Shown here: positions 55,126-63,616 of the stretch, piece by piece | Layout: each line of letters begins with the position of its first letter | Numbering within the stretch: the stretch's first letter is position 1 | Assembly (NCBI RefSeq): GCF_020510445.1 | Contig: NZ_JAHBAG010000001.1 | Location: 2,270,501-2,334,500, forward strand | Source of the DNA: Hydrogenophaga taeniospiralis | GTDB lineage: Bacteria; Pseudomonadota; Gammaproteobacteria; Burkholderiales; Burkholderiaceae_C | DNA: 64,000 nt | Direction: 5' to 3' | Position numbers and translations under genes: made by a program | Notes under the pieces: generated by a model | Told to the model about the DNA's origin: nothing | Seen by the model: the letters and a program-made list of their open reading frames with translations, nothing else | Database searches by the model: none

Positions 55126-56724
55126 ATGCCCACCCTGCCCACCTTCTTGCACTCCCTGCGCAGCCTGGCGCTCGCGCTGGGGCTGGCCACGGGTGTTGCC
55201 TGGGCGTCCGAGGCGCCGTTGTGGTTCGACGCGGGCCGGCCCAGGCCCCAGGCCTGGCAGGCGGTGGAGCTGCTGGCCGATGCGCCCGGTCATGGGCTGG
55301 TGGCCGAAGACTACGGCGTCGATGCGCTGGGCCGGCAGGTGGCCGAAGCGGCCCTGGAGCCTGCACTGGATGACCAGGCCCAGGAGCGGCTGGCGCAGGC
55401 GCTCAGCGGGGCCATGCAGCGCTATCTGAGCGACCTGCACCAGGGCCGGCTGGACCCACGCCAGATCGGTCACCATTTCGATCCGCCACCGCGCGATGGC
55501 TTTGACCCGGCGGCACGGCTGCGCGAGGGCCTACGGGCCGGACGGCTGGCCGATCTGGTGCGCGAGGCCGCGCCACGCTTGTCGCAGTACGAAGCGCTGC
55601 GCCAGGCCCTGGCCCGCATGCGGGCGCTGGCGGACCACCCCGCCTGGCAGCAGGAACTGCCCCCGTTGCCGCACCCGGCCCGTCAGAAACCGGGCCGACC
55701 CGGCAAGCTGGAGCCCGGTCAGACCTGGGCCGGCATGGCCTTGCTGGCCGAACGGCTGCGACTGCTGGGCGACCTGGCCGCCGACGAGCCGCTGCCGGCG
55801 GTCTACGAAGGCGTGTGGGTGGAAGCGGTCCAGCGGTTCCAGGAGCGCCATGGGCTGGAGGTGGACGGTGTGGTCGGCAAGGACACCTGGGCCGCGTTGC
55901 GGGTGACGCCGGGCGAGCGCGCGCAGCAGATCGCCCTCAATCTGGAGCGGCTGCGCTGGACGCCGCTGACCGAGGCCGAACGCATGATCGTGGTCAACAT
56001 CCCGGAGTTCGTGCTGCGGGCCTACGAGATCCGCGAAGGCCGCATCGTCATCCACCAGACCATGAAGATCATCGTGGGCAAGGCCTTGGACACGCGCACG
56101 CCCGTGTTCGGAGAGGAAATGCGCAGCATCGAGTTCAGCCCCTACTGGAACGTGCCGCCGTCGATCGCGCGCAGCGAAACCGTTCCCAAGCTCCGGCGCG
56201 ACCCCGCTTACCTGGCGCGCGAGGAGATGGAATTTGTGTTGGCCGATGGACGCATCGGCACCGAGGTCACCCCGGACGTATTGGCCGAGGTGATGGCCGG
56301 GCGCGCCCGCATACGCCAGCGCCCCGGGCCGAAGAATGCGCTCGGCGCGGTCAAGTTCTCTTTCCCGAACCGCGACAACATCTACCTGCACCACACGCCC
56401 GCGGCGCAGCTCTTTGGCAAGGGCCGCCGCGACTTCAGCCACGGTTGTGTGCGCGTCGAGCGTCCGGTGGAGCTGGCCCTGTTCGTGCTGCAGGACATGC
56501 CCCAGTGGACGGAGCAGCGTGTGCGCGAAGCCATGGCCGCGGGCCGCTTGCAGACCGTGCGGCTGGCCACACCGGTGCCGGTGCTGATCACCTATGGCAC
56601 GGCGCTGGTGAAACAGGGGCGCCTGCATTTTTATCCCGACATCTACGGCCACGACCGCGAGCTGGCCGAGGCCCTGCAACAGCGCAGGACCACACCGGCG
56701 AGGCCCACCGCGGCCACCCGTTGA
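55126..56724 (+). CDS. L,D-transpeptidase (YcbB/LdtD-like, YkuD domain)
   Basis: A 532-residue periplasmic murein L,D-transpeptidase that makes 3-3 cross-links. Signal peptide MPTLPTFLHSLRSLALALGL, cut near AWASEA. A helical N-terminal part, then a peptidoglycan-binding repeat (WVEAVQRFQERHGLEVDGVV, GKDTWAALRV, about 225-265), then the YkuD catalytic domain with HTPAAQLFGKGRRDFSHGCVRVE and nucleophile Cys441. The segment MRSIEFSPYWNVPPSIA is typical of YcbB. Length is close to the usual 580-615 residues, slightly short. ATG 55126 is used; an in-frame TTG lies at 55084. No operon partner. Confidence 0.92.
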   Translation: MPTLPTFLHSLRSLALALGLATGVAWASEAPLWFDAGRPRPQAWQAVELLADAPGHGLVAEDYGVDALGRQVAEAALEPALDDQAQERLAQALSGAMQRYLSDLHQGRLDPRQIGHHFDPPPRDGFDPAARLREGLRAGRLADLVREAAPRLSQYEALRQALARMRALADHPAWQQELPPLPHPARQKPGRPGKLEPGQTWAGMALLAERLRLLGDLAADEPLPAVYEGVWVEAVQRFQERHGLEVDGVVGKDTWAALRVTPGERAQQIALNLERLRWTPLTEAERMIVVNIPEFVLRAYEIREGRIVIHQTMKIIVGKALDTRTPVFGEEMRSIEFSPYWNVPPSIARSETVPKLRRDPAYLAREEMEFVLADGRIGTEVTPDVLAEVMAGRARIRQRPGPKNALGAVKFSFPNRDNIYLHHTPAAQLFGKGRRDFSHGCVRVERPVELALFVLQDMPQWTEQRVREAMAAGRLQTVRLATPVPVLITYGTALVKQGRLHFYPDIYGHDRELAEALQQRRTTPARPTAATR

Positions 56725-56835
56725 GCCGCCTGCCCACCTGAGCCGGCACGGGCCGCGCCCTTTACATCACACGGGCCACCCCGCGCAGCACGTTCGATTT
56801 TTGAGATGCCTGGCAGCAGGGTTTTGCGGTGTCGT

Positions 56836-56865
56836 TTGACATGCAAGTATTTACTTGCATATTAT
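56836..56865 (+). promoter_or_regulatory. promoter containing a 20-bp palindrome (probable ArsR-type operator)
   Basis: A TTGACA -35 (56836-56841) and TATTAT -10 (56860-56865) are 18 bp apart. The spacer is almost entirely the perfect palindrome ATGCAAGTA-TT-TACTTGCAT (56841-56860). A protein bound here would block RNA polymerase. It lies upstream of the SRPBCC-ArsR-SRPBCC genes. Confidence 0.8.
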
Positions 56866-56943
56866 CTGATCCGTGTCTGGGGCATCGGCACTGCCGCCAC
56901 CGCCCCGCACGCCGTGTTTTCAATCAACCCGCAAGGAGCAGTC

Positions 56944-57399
56944 ATGGTGGATATCCTGAACAGAGTCGGCATCAAATCGTCCCCGGATGAGGTCTACAAA
57001 GCGTTGAGCACGCGCGAAGGCCTGGCTGGCTGGTGGACGACCCACACGCAAGGGGAGGGCAAGGTGGGCAGCGTGATCGCTTTTCGCTTCACGTCCGATG
57101 GCGCCGAGCTCGGCGCCATCCACATGAAGGTCCTGGAACTCCAGCCCGCCAAGCGGGTGCTGTGGCAGGTGGTCGATGGCCCCGAAGACTGGATCGGCAC
57201 CACGGTCAGCTGGGACCTGAGGCAGGAGGGCGACTATTGCGTCGTGCTCCTCAAACACCAGGGCTGGAAGGAGCCGGTGGAATTCATGTACCACTGCACC
57301 ACCAAGTGGGCGGTCTACATGGTGAGCCTGAAGTCGCTGCTGGAAACCGGCAAGGGCGCGCCCAACCCCCACGACGTCCGGCTCCACGACAAGGACTGA
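56944..57399 (+). CDS. SRPBCC/AHSA1-like domain protein 1
   Basis: A 151-residue protein of the START/AHSA1-like SRPBCC fold, which forms a hydrophobic pocket for small ligands. Family marks: VGIKSSPDEVYKALSTREGLAGWWT at the N-terminus, FRFTSDGAELGAIHMKVLELQPAKRVLWQVV, TVSWDLRQEGDYCVVLLKHQGW and the C-terminal WAVYMVSLKSLLETGKG helix. AAGGAG precedes ATG 56944. First gene behind the palindrome-bearing promoter; the ArsR regulator begins 129 bp downstream and a second SRPBCC protein follows it. ArsR-SRPBCC pairs are common; their ligands are mostly unknown. Confidence 0.87.
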   Translation: MVDILNRVGIKSSPDEVYKALSTREGLAGWWTTHTQGEGKVGSVIAFRFTSDGAELGAIHMKVLELQPAKRVLWQVVDGPEDWIGTTVSWDLRQEGDYCVVLLKHQGWKEPVEFMYHCTTKWAVYMVSLKSLLETGKGAPNPHDVRLHDKD

Positions 57400-57528
57400 T
57401 GCACCGCCAACCCGGCACCCGCGCCCGCGCTGGCCAGGCCCGCGGCACCGCCGAACGCATATCATCGTTCGCGGCGCCGGGGTCTGCCTCCTTGACCCAC
57501 GGCGCGCGTTCCTTGTGGTGAACCTATT

Positions 57529-57873
57529 TTGTCAACCCGGTTGTCGGACATCGATAAAGTCTTCAAAGCGCTGGCCGACCCGGGCCGCAGGCGCCTGCTG
57601 GATCTGCTGCACCAGGACAATGGCCAGACGCTCTCGGCCCTGTGTGAGCACATGGACATGACCCGCCAGGCCGTGACGCAGCACCTGCAGCAGCTCGAAG
57701 CGGCCAACCTTGTCGCCGTTGTCTGGCAGGGCCGGGAAAAGCTGCACTACCTGAACCCCGTGCCGCTGCACGAGATTCACGAGCGCTGGATTGGAAAATT
57801 CGAGCGCGCCCGCCTGGGTGCCCTGCACGATCTCAAGACGAAACTGGAAGGGGATGGACATGACAAAACCTGA
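57529..57873 (+). CDS. ArsR-family transcriptional regulator
   Basis: A 114-residue winged-helix regulator (SDIDKVFKALADPGRRRLLDLL, LSALCEHMDMTRQAVTQHLQQLEAANLVAVVWQGREKLHYLNP). It has no CxC or other obvious metal-binding motif, as in the SRPBCC-linked group. No ATG is available: the start is TTG 57529 or TTG 57541. It overlaps the second SRPBCC gene by 14 bp, so the two are co-translated. Likely binds the palindrome within the promoter at 56836-56865 and so controls the three-gene unit, including itself. Confidence 0.88.
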   Translation: MSTRLSDIDKVFKALADPGRRRLLDLLHQDNGQTLSALCEHMDMTRQAVTQHLQQLEAANLVAVVWQGREKLHYLNPVPLHEIHERWIGKFERARLGALHDLKTKLEGDGHDKT

Positions 57874-58339
57874 CTTCGTGTACGTGACCTACATCGCGAC
57901 CACGCCCGAGAAGGTGTGGCAGGCCCTGGTGGACACCGACGTGATGCGCCAGTACTGGTGCGGTCTGAGCACGGATTGCCCGGGCTATGTGAACGTGTCG
58001 GACTGGCAGCCCGGCTCGCGCTGGGAGCACCAGCCCATGGACGGCTCGGGCGAGGCCCGCATCGTCGGTACGGTGATCGAGAGCCGTGCGCCGCGCCGGC
58101 TCGTCTACACCTGGGCCCGGCCGACGGACGCCGAGGACGCGTCGAAACACTCGCGGGTGGCGTTCGACATCGAACTGCACACGGACGGGCTCGTGCGGCT
58201 GACCGTCACCCACACCGACCTGGAGCGCGATCCCGAGATGCTCGCGGGCGTGTCGGGCGGCTGGCCGAAGGTGCTCTCGAACCTCAAGACCCTGCTCGAA
58301 ACCGGCCAGGTGCTTCCGGGCTCCCCGTCGCGGGTCTGA
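57860..58339 (+). CDS. SRPBCC/AHSA1-like domain protein 2
   Basis: A 159-residue AHSA1-type SRPBCC protein (FVYVTYIATTPEKVWQALVD, VMRQYWCGLSTDCPGYVNVS, GSRWEHQPMDGSGEARIVGT, RRLVYTWARP, LTVTHTDLERDPEMLAGVSGGWPKVLSNLKTLLETG). It is more divergent from protein 1 than a recent duplicate would be. ATG 57860 is chosen because GGAAGGGG is 6 bp upstream; ATG 57854 is also in frame. It overlaps the ArsR gene, the standard arrangement for this pair. Function unknown. Confidence 0.87.
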   Translation: MTKPDFVYVTYIATTPEKVWQALVDTDVMRQYWCGLSTDCPGYVNVSDWQPGSRWEHQPMDGSGEARIVGTVIESRAPRRLVYTWARPTDAEDASKHSRVAFDIELHTDGLVRLTVTHTDLERDPEMLAGVSGGWPKVLSNLKTLLETGQVLPGSPSRV

Positions 58340-58380
58340 CGAAGCGAGCGGGGCCGCGTGGCCACGGCTGCGGTGGCGGT

Positions 58381-58422
58381 CGGAAATCCGTTTTTGGGTG
58401 TCGCTGGGGAAACGGATTTCCG
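58381..58422. repeat. 13-bp perfect inverted repeat (hairpin)
   Basis: CGGAAATCCGTTT (58381-58393) and AAACGGATTTCCG (58410-58422) around a 16-nt loop. Outer CGAAGCG (58340-58346) and CGCTTCG (58433-58439) could extend it. It lies between the SRPBCC gene and the binding-protein operon. No T-run follows, so its role is unclear; it may be a Rho-dependent end, a regulator site or a repeat. Confidence 0.65.
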
Positions 58423-58548
58423 TTCGCTCCGGCGCTTCGCAGGGGCCCCTGGCGCCCGAATTCCGCGGCTTTTTGCCCTTTTTAAGTCCGGGTCCTAGGG
58501 TTTGTACCGACTGGCATGGCGCTTGCGCTAAAGCCCGCAAGCCACACC

Positions 58549-59445
58549 ATGACCATGACCCGCTTGCTGCCCTCCCTTCTGCTGCTGTGCTGCGCCCTGA
58601 ACGCGCAGGCCCAGGCGCCCGTGCTGACCACGCTGCAGAAGATTTCCCAGACGGCCACGATCAACCTGGGGCACCGCGAGTCGTCGGTGCCGTTCTCGTA
58701 CTACGACGATCGCCGCCAGGTGGTGGGCTATTCGCACGACCTGATGCTGGCGGTGACGGACAGCATCAAGAAGGAGCTCAAACTGCCCGCGCTGGCGGTC
58801 AAGCTGGTGCCGGTGACCTCGCAGAACCGCATTCCACTGGTGCAGAACGGCTCGGTGGACCTGGAGTGTGGCTCCACCACACACAACCGCGAGCGGGCGC
58901 GCCATGTGGCGTTTTCGGTCTCCATCTTCCAGACCAGTTCGCGCCTGCTCACCCGGGTGAACTCGGGTGTCTCCGGCCTGGCCGATCTGAGCGGGCGGCG
59001 CGTGCTTGTCACCGCCGGCACCACGAGCGAGCGCCAGCTCATGCTGCACAGCGAGTCCACCGGCCTGAACGTCGATATCGTCACGGCCAAAGACCATGGC
59101 GAGGCGTTCGCGCAGCTGCAGAGCGGGCGGGCAGTGGCGTTCCTGATGGACGAGGCCCTGCTCTACGGGCTGCGCGCCAAGACCGACCGGCCCGAGGACT
59201 GGCGCGTGGTCGGCCAGCCGATGGCGACCGAGGTGTACGCCTGCATGCTGCGCAAGGACGACACTGCGTTCAAGGCCGTGGTGGACCGCAGCCTGACGCG
59301 GATCATGCAGTCGGGCGAGGCCCTGAAAATCTACCGCCGCTGGTTCCAGAGCCCGATTCCGCCCAAGGGGCTGAACCTGAACTGGCCACCGCCGGACGCG
59401 TTGCTGGAGCTGTATCGGTCGCCGACCGATCAACCGTTGGGGTGA
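58549..59445 (+). CDS. GltI-like amino-acid-binding periplasmic protein 1
   Basis: A 298-residue family-3 solute-binding protein with signal peptide (TMTRLLPSLLLLCCALNAQA). Landmarks: NLGHRESSVPFSYYDDRRQVV, GYSHDLMLAVTDSIKKEL, PVTSQNRIPLVQNGSVDLEC and GSTTHNRERARHVAFSVSIF, the glutamate/aspartate pattern with the carboxylate-binding Arg. First of three homologous receptors in a row. Start is uncertain: ATG 58516, 58549 or 58555; 58549 gives a normal signal peptide. The gap to the second receptor is 5 bp. Substrates are probably acidic amino acids or related compounds. Confidence 0.86.
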   Translation: MTMTRLLPSLLLLCCALNAQAQAPVLTTLQKISQTATINLGHRESSVPFSYYDDRRQVVGYSHDLMLAVTDSIKKELKLPALAVKLVPVTSQNRIPLVQNGSVDLECGSTTHNRERARHVAFSVSIFQTSSRLLTRVNSGVSGLADLSGRRVLVTAGTTSERQLMLHSESTGLNVDIVTAKDHGEAFAQLQSGRAVAFLMDEALLYGLRAKTDRPEDWRVVGQPMATEVYACMLRKDDTAFKAVVDRSLTRIMQSGEALKIYRRWFQSPIPPKGLNLNWPPPDALLELYRSPTDQPLG

Positions 59446-59450
59446 TCACC

Positions 59451-60338
59451 ATGGCCTGTCTGAACCGTTTTTTCTGGGCCGCGGCCCTGGCTTGCGCGCC
59501 GCTGTGGGTGGGGGCCGGTCCGGTGCTCGATCGCATCCAGAAAGAGGGCGTCATCGTGCTGGCGCACCGCGAGTCGTCGGTGCCGTTCTCGTTCCTCGAC
59601 GCCGGCGGAAAGCCGGTGGGTTATTCGATCGATCTGTGTCTGAAGCTCGCCGAAGCCGTGCGCCAGAAGCTGGCGCTGGGCACCTTGGCCCACCGGTTCG
59701 TGCAGGTCACGCCGGCGAACCGCATCGCGGTGGTGGAAGAGGGCCAGGCCGACCTGGAGTGCGGCTCGACCACCAACAACGCCGAGCGCCGCCAGAAGGT
59801 GGCCTTCACCGTGCCGCACTACATCACTGGCGCACGCTACCTGGTGCGCACGGACAGCGCGGTGCAGGTGGTGCGCGACTTCCGGGGGCAAAAAGTGGTC
59901 TCCACCAAGGGCACGACGCCGCTCAAGGCCGTGACCCGCGCCAACAGCGAATACCTGCTGGGCATCACGGTCCTGGAGGTCGACGACCATTCGCGCGCGG
60001 TCGAGATGGTGGAACAGGGCCAGGCCGACGGTTTCGTGATGGACGACGTGCTGCTCTACGGCCTGGCCGCGGGGCGGCCCGACCCCAGCCGCTTCAAGGT
60101 GGTGGGCAAGTTCCTGACCATCGAGCCGCTGGCCATCATGCTGCCGAAGAACGACCCGCAGTTCAAGAAACTGGTCGATGACGAGATGAAGCGGCTGATC
60201 CAGTCCAGAGAGGCCCACGCCATTTACGACCGCTGGTTCAACCAGCCGATCCCCCCGGCCAACCGGCCCTTGAACCTGCCCATGAACTACCTCTTGAAGG
60301 ATTTCTGGAAGTACCCCACGGACCAGGTTCCCGGCTGA
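59451..60338 (+). CDS. GltI-like amino-acid-binding periplasmic protein 2
   Basis: A 295-residue homologue of its neighbours with a signal peptide (MACLNRFFWAAALACAPLWV). Landmarks: VLAHRESSVPFSFLDAGGKPV, GYSIDLCLKLAEAVRQKL, VTPANRIAVVEEGQADLECG, STTNNAERRQKVAFTVPHYI, STKGTTPLKAVTRANSEYLL and FVMDDVLLYGLAAGR. It differs from protein 1 in the TPANRIAVVEEG segment where the others have TSQNRIPLVQNG, so ligand preference may differ. ATG 59451 follows the previous stop by 5 bp. It has no permease of its own and probably delivers to the downstream GltJKL. Confidence 0.86.
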   Translation: MACLNRFFWAAALACAPLWVGAGPVLDRIQKEGVIVLAHRESSVPFSFLDAGGKPVGYSIDLCLKLAEAVRQKLALGTLAHRFVQVTPANRIAVVEEGQADLECGSTTNNAERRQKVAFTVPHYITGARYLVRTDSAVQVVRDFRGQKVVSTKGTTPLKAVTRANSEYLLGITVLEVDDHSRAVEMVEQGQADGFVMDDVLLYGLAAGRPDPSRFKVVGKFLTIEPLAIMLPKNDPQFKKLVDDEMKRLIQSREAHAIYDRWFNQPIPPANRPLNLPMNYLLKDFWKYPTDQVPG

Positions 60339-60387
60339 ATATCTTTTTCCTTTCCTCCAACCCACCAACCAGAACAGGTGCATCTCT

Positions 60388-61290
60388 ATGAAGAAATCGT
60401 TGTTTGTCGTGGCCGCCATGCTGGCCAGCTCGGCCGCCCTGGCGCAATCCGCCGACACCCTGAAGAAGATCAAGGACAGTGGCTCTGTGACGATGGGCGT
60501 GCGTGAAAGCTCGGGTGCCCTGTCCTACACGCTGGGCGACGGCAAGTTCGTGGGTTACCACGTGGAAATTTGCCAGAAGGTGCTGGGCGACATCCAGAAG
60601 CAGCTCGGCCTGGCCAAGCTGGATATCAAGTACCAGCCGGTGACCTCGCAGAACCGCATCCCCCTGGTGCAGAACGGCACGGTGGACATCGAATGCGGCT
60701 CCACCACCAACAACGCCGCGCGCCAGAAGGACGTTTCCTTCGCCGTGACCACGTTCGTGGAAGAAGTGCGCATCGCGGTGAAGGCCAATTCCGGTATCAC
60801 CTCCGTGGCCCAGCTCAACGGCAAGAAGGTCGCCACCACCACCGGCACCACCTCCGTGCAGACCCTGCGCAAGAACGAGCGCGCCACCGGCGTGGACTTC
60901 GAGCAGGTCTACGGCAAGGACCACGCCGACAGCTTCCTGCTGCTGGAGAGCGGCCGTGCCGACGCCTTCGTGATGGACGGCGCCATCCTGGCCGGCAACA
61001 TCGCCAAGGCCAAGAACCCGGCCGACTTCAAGATCGTCGGTGAAGTGCTGTCGGTCGAGCCCATCGCCATCATGATCCCCAAGGACGACGCCGCCTTCAA
61101 GAAGGCCGTGGACGACAGCGTCAAGGCCATGATGAAGTCGGGTGAAGTGGCCAAGCTGTGGACCAAGTGGTTCGAGCAGCCCATTCCCCCGGCCAACACC
61201 AAGGTCGGCATGGTCGCCAACGAAAACACCAAGGCGGCCTGGGCTACCCCGAACGACAAGCCGATGGAAGACTACGCCGTCAAGAAGTAA
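60388..61290 (+). CDS. gltI: glutamate/aspartate ABC transporter periplasmic binding protein GltI
   Basis: A 300-residue receptor with signal peptide (MKKSLFVVAAMLASSAALAQ). Landmarks: TMGVRESSGALSYTLGDGKF, VGYHVEICQKVLGDIQKQLG, PVTSQNRIPLVQNGTVDIEC, GSTTNNAARQKDVSFAVTTF and DAFVMDGAILAGNIAKAK. It is the copy closest to the permease genes and the most typical GltI, so it is the primary receptor. Codon usage is strongly GC-ending and regular, as in highly expressed genes. A repeat and a hairpin separate it from gltJ, which would let the receptor be made in excess over the membrane part. Confidence 0.92.
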   Translation: MKKSLFVVAAMLASSAALAQSADTLKKIKDSGSVTMGVRESSGALSYTLGDGKFVGYHVEICQKVLGDIQKQLGLAKLDIKYQPVTSQNRIPLVQNGTVDIECGSTTNNAARQKDVSFAVTTFVEEVRIAVKANSGITSVAQLNGKKVATTTGTTSVQTLRKNERATGVDFEQVYGKDHADSFLLLESGRADAFVMDGAILAGNIAKAKNPADFKIVGEVLSVEPIAIMIPKDDAAFKKAVDDSVKAMMKSGEVAKLWTKWFEQPIPPANTKVGMVANENTKAAWATPNDKPMEDYAVKK

Positions 61291-61296
61291 GGCCCC

Positions 61297-61413
61297 CACG
61301 CTCCGCCGCTGCGCGGGTCGCTGCCCCCCGAGGGGGCTGGGCCTGCCTTGGGGCGGCCCGGCGGCTGGCCCTTTGGCTTTCACGCTCCGCTGCTTTGCGG
61401 GTCGCTGCCCCCG
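61297..61413. repeat. paired 33-bp direct repeat with G+C-rich palindromes between gltI and gltJ
   Basis: Two units starting CACGCTCCGC and ending GGGTCGCTGCCCCC lie at 61297-61329 and 61381-61413 (about 29 of 33 positions identical). Between them are CCCCCCGAGGGGG and GGGGCGGCCCGGCGG palindromes. Related in type to the other G+C-rich repeats but a different subfamily. Confidence 0.75.
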
Positions 61414-61437
61414 GTGAAGACCGGGCGGCTTCTTTTT
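61410..61437 (+). terminator. intra-operon hairpin between gltI and gltJ
   Basis: CCCGGT-GAAG-ACCGGG stem-loop followed by CGGCTTCTTTTT. The T-run starts 5 bp after the stem, so this may be a partial terminator that lowers permease expression relative to the receptor. Confidence 0.5.
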
Positions 61438-61453
61438 ATTGAGGGAAATCTCC

Positions 61454-62194
61454 ATGAGCACATGGGATTGGCAGGTGTTCTGCAAGGACACCATCGACGG
61501 CGAGGTGCGCCCCAGCTGTTTTGGCCAGGGCGGCGACATCACCTACCTGGACTGGCTGCTGTCGGCCTGGGGCTGGACGCTGAGCGTCGCCGTGCTGGCC
61601 CTGGTGGTGGCGCTGGTGGTGGGCTCGGTCATGGGCATCTTCCGCACCACGCCCAGCAGGGCGCTGGTGGTGATCGGCAACGTGTGGACCGAGCTGTTCC
61701 GCAACATTCCGCTGCTGGTGCAGGTGTTCCTGTGGTACCACGTGCTGCCGGCGCTGATCCTGCCGCTCCAGCAGGTGCCCAGCTTCATTCTGGTGGTGTT
61801 CGCGCTGGGCTTCTTCACCTCGGCGCGCATCGCCGAGCAGGTGCGCGCCGGCATCCAGAGCCTGCCCAAGGGGCAGCGCTACGCCGGGCTGGCCATGGGC
61901 CTGACGCTGTCGCAGACCTACCGCTACGTGCTGCTGCCGATGGCGTTTCGCATCGTCATCCCGCCGCTGACCAGCGAGAGCATGAACATCATCAAGAACT
62001 CCTCGGTGGCGTTCGCGGTGTCCATCGCCGAGCTCACCATGTTCGCCATGCAGGCGCAGGAAGAAACTTCGCGCGGTGTCGAGGTGTACCTGGCCGTGAC
62101 CGGGCTGTACTTCGTCTCGGCCTTCGTCATCAACCGCATCGCCCTGTTCATCGAACACAAGGTGCAGGTGCCCGGCATGATCGGAGGGCATTGA
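61454..62194 (+). CDS. gltJ: glutamate/aspartate ABC permease GltJ
   Basis: A 246-residue permease of the HisQM family. A soluble N-terminus (WDWQVFCKDTIDGEVRPSC) precedes five or six helices. Landmarks: VWTELFRNIPLLVQVFLWYH, the EAA loop KGQRYAGLAMGLTLSQTYRY with LPMAFRIVIPPLTSE, and NIIKNSSVAFAVSIAELTMF. The long first loop is typical of GltJ versus GltK. ATG 61454 follows GAGGGA; TTG 61439 is in frame but less likely. The next gene begins 1 bp after the stop. Confidence 0.93.
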   Translation: MSTWDWQVFCKDTIDGEVRPSCFGQGGDITYLDWLLSAWGWTLSVAVLALVVALVVGSVMGIFRTTPSRALVVIGNVWTELFRNIPLLVQVFLWYHVLPALILPLQQVPSFILVVFALGFFTSARIAEQVRAGIQSLPKGQRYAGLAMGLTLSQTYRYVLLPMAFRIVIPPLTSESMNIIKNSSVAFAVSIAELTMFAMQAQEETSRGVEVYLAVTGLYFVSAFVINRIALFIEHKVQVPGMIGGH

Positions 62195-62195
62195 C

Positions 62196-62861
62196 ATGAA
62201 TCTCGATTTCGCTTTCCTCGACTGGTCGGTCTTTTCGAGCTTCGTGCTCAAGGGGCTGATCTTTTCGGTACAGCTCACGCTGGTGGCGATGCTCGGTGGC
62301 ATCGCGCTGGGCACGGTGCTCGCGCTCATGCGCCTGTCGGGCAAGAAGTGGCTGGTGATGCCGGCCGCGTTTTATGTGAACACGCTGCGCTCTATCCCGC
62401 TGGTGATGGTGATCCTGTGGTTCTTCCTGCTGATCCCGCTGCTGATCGGGCGGCCCATGGGCGCGGAGCTCTCGGCCATCATCACCTTCACGGTGTTCGA
62501 GGCGGCCTACTACTCCGAGATCATGCGCGCGGGCATCCAGAGCGTGCCCAAGGGCCAGGTCAACGCCGGTTACGCGGTGGGCATGACCTATGGCCAGACC
62601 ATGCAGCTGATCGTGTTGCCGCAGGCCTTCCGCAACATGCTGCCGGTGCTGATGACCCAGACCATCATCCTGTTCCAGGACACCTCGCTGGTCTACGCCA
62701 TCGGGGCCTACGACCTGCTCAAGGGCTTCGAGGTGGCGGGCAAGAACTTCAACCGGCCGGTGGAGACCTACCTCGTGGCCGCCGTCGTCTATTTCGTCAT
62801 TTGTTTCTCGCTGTCGATGCTGGTGCGTCGCCTGCAGAAGAAGATCGCCATCATCCGCTGA
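62196..62861 (+). CDS. gltK: glutamate/aspartate ABC permease GltK
   Basis: A 221-residue HisQM-family permease with five helices: [40 protein letters not shown], the EAA loop [20 protein letters not shown] with [20 protein letters not shown], then [19 protein letters not shown]. Length and motif spacing match GltK. It forms the membrane channel with GltJ and the ATPase GltL, which follows 17 bp later. Confidence 0.94.
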   Translation: MNLDFAFLDWSVFSSFVLKGLIFSVQLTLVAMLGGIALGTVLALMRLSGKKWLVMPAAFYVNTLRSIPLVMVILWFFLLIPLLIGRPMGAELSAIITFTVFEAAYYSEIMRAGIQSVPKGQVNAGYAVGMTYGQTMQLIVLPQAFRNMLPVLMTQTIILFQDTSLVYAIGAYDLLKGFEVAGKNFNRPVETYLVAAVVYFVICFSLSMLVRRLQKKIAIIR

Positions 62862-62878
62862 GGATCAGGAGCACAACC

Positions 62879-63613
62879 ATGATCGACATCAAGAACGTTT
62901 CCAAGTGGTACGGCAGCTTCCAGGTGCTGACCGACTGCACCACCTCCATCCAGAAGGGTGAGGTGGTGGTGGTCTGCGGCCCCTCGGGTTCGGGCAAGTC
63001 CACCCTGATCAAGACCGTGAACGCGCTGGAGCCCTTCCAGAAGGGCGACATCGTGGTCGACGGCGTCAGCATCGCCGACCCCAAGACCAACCTGCCCAAG
63101 CTGCGCAGCCGCGTGGGCATGGTGTTCCAGCACTTCGAGCTGTTCCCGCACCTCACCGTGACCGAGAACCTCACGCTGGCGCAGATCAAGGTGCTGGGCC
63201 GCAACGCCGATGAGGCCAAGACCCGTGGTTTGAAGATGCTGGACCGCGTGGGCCTGATGGCGCACAAGGACAAGTTCCCCGGCCAACTCTCGGGTGGCCA
63301 GCAGCAGCGCGTGGCGATTGCGCGCGCGCTGAGCATGGACCCGATCGTGATGCTGTTCGACGAGCCGACCTCGGCGCTCGACCCCGAGATGGTGGGCGAG
63401 GTGCTGGACGTGATGGTCAAGCTCGCCCAGGAGGGCATGACCATGATGGTGGTGACGCACGAGATGGGTTTTGCCAAGAAGGTCAGCCACCGCGTGATCT
63501 TCATGGATGCCGGCAAAATCGTCGAAGATTGCCCGCGCGATGCGTTCTTCGGAAACCCGGACGCGCGTTCACCCCGGGCCAAGGATTTCCTCTCAAAAAT
63601 CCTGGCCCACTGA
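62879..63613 (+). CDS. gltL: glutamate/aspartate ABC ATP-binding protein GltL
   Basis: A 244-residue polar-amino-acid ABC ATPase. Walker [10 protein letters not shown] at about 34-42, Q-loop [18 protein letters not shown], signature [15 protein letters not shown], Walker [16 protein letters not shown]-loop [11 protein letters not shown]. It lacks the longer insertion of the ATPase at 24567, so the two transporters are distinct types. ATG 62879 is supported by GGATCAGGAG upstream. Last gene of the transport unit; a 99-bp palindromic element follows and then a sensor kinase. Confidence 0.95.
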   Translation: MIDIKNVSKWYGSFQVLTDCTTSIQKGEVVVVCGPSGSGKSTLIKTVNALEPFQKGDIVVDGVSIADPKTNLPKLRSRVGMVFQHFELFPHLTVTENLTLAQIKVLGRNADEAKTRGLKMLDRVGLMAHKDKFPGQLSGGQQQRVAIARALSMDPIVMLFDEPTSALDPEMVGEVLDVMVKLAQEGMTMMVVTHEMGFAKKVSHRVIFMDAGKIVEDCPRDAFFGNPDARSPRAKDFLSKILAH

Positions 63614-63616
63614 TAC

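Noticed and set aside
57452..57471. CGAACG...CGTTCG inverted repeat upstream of the ArsR gene as a second ArsR operator
   Set aside because: Arms are only 6 bp and GC-biased and do not resemble the palindrome at 56841-56860; too weak to claim.
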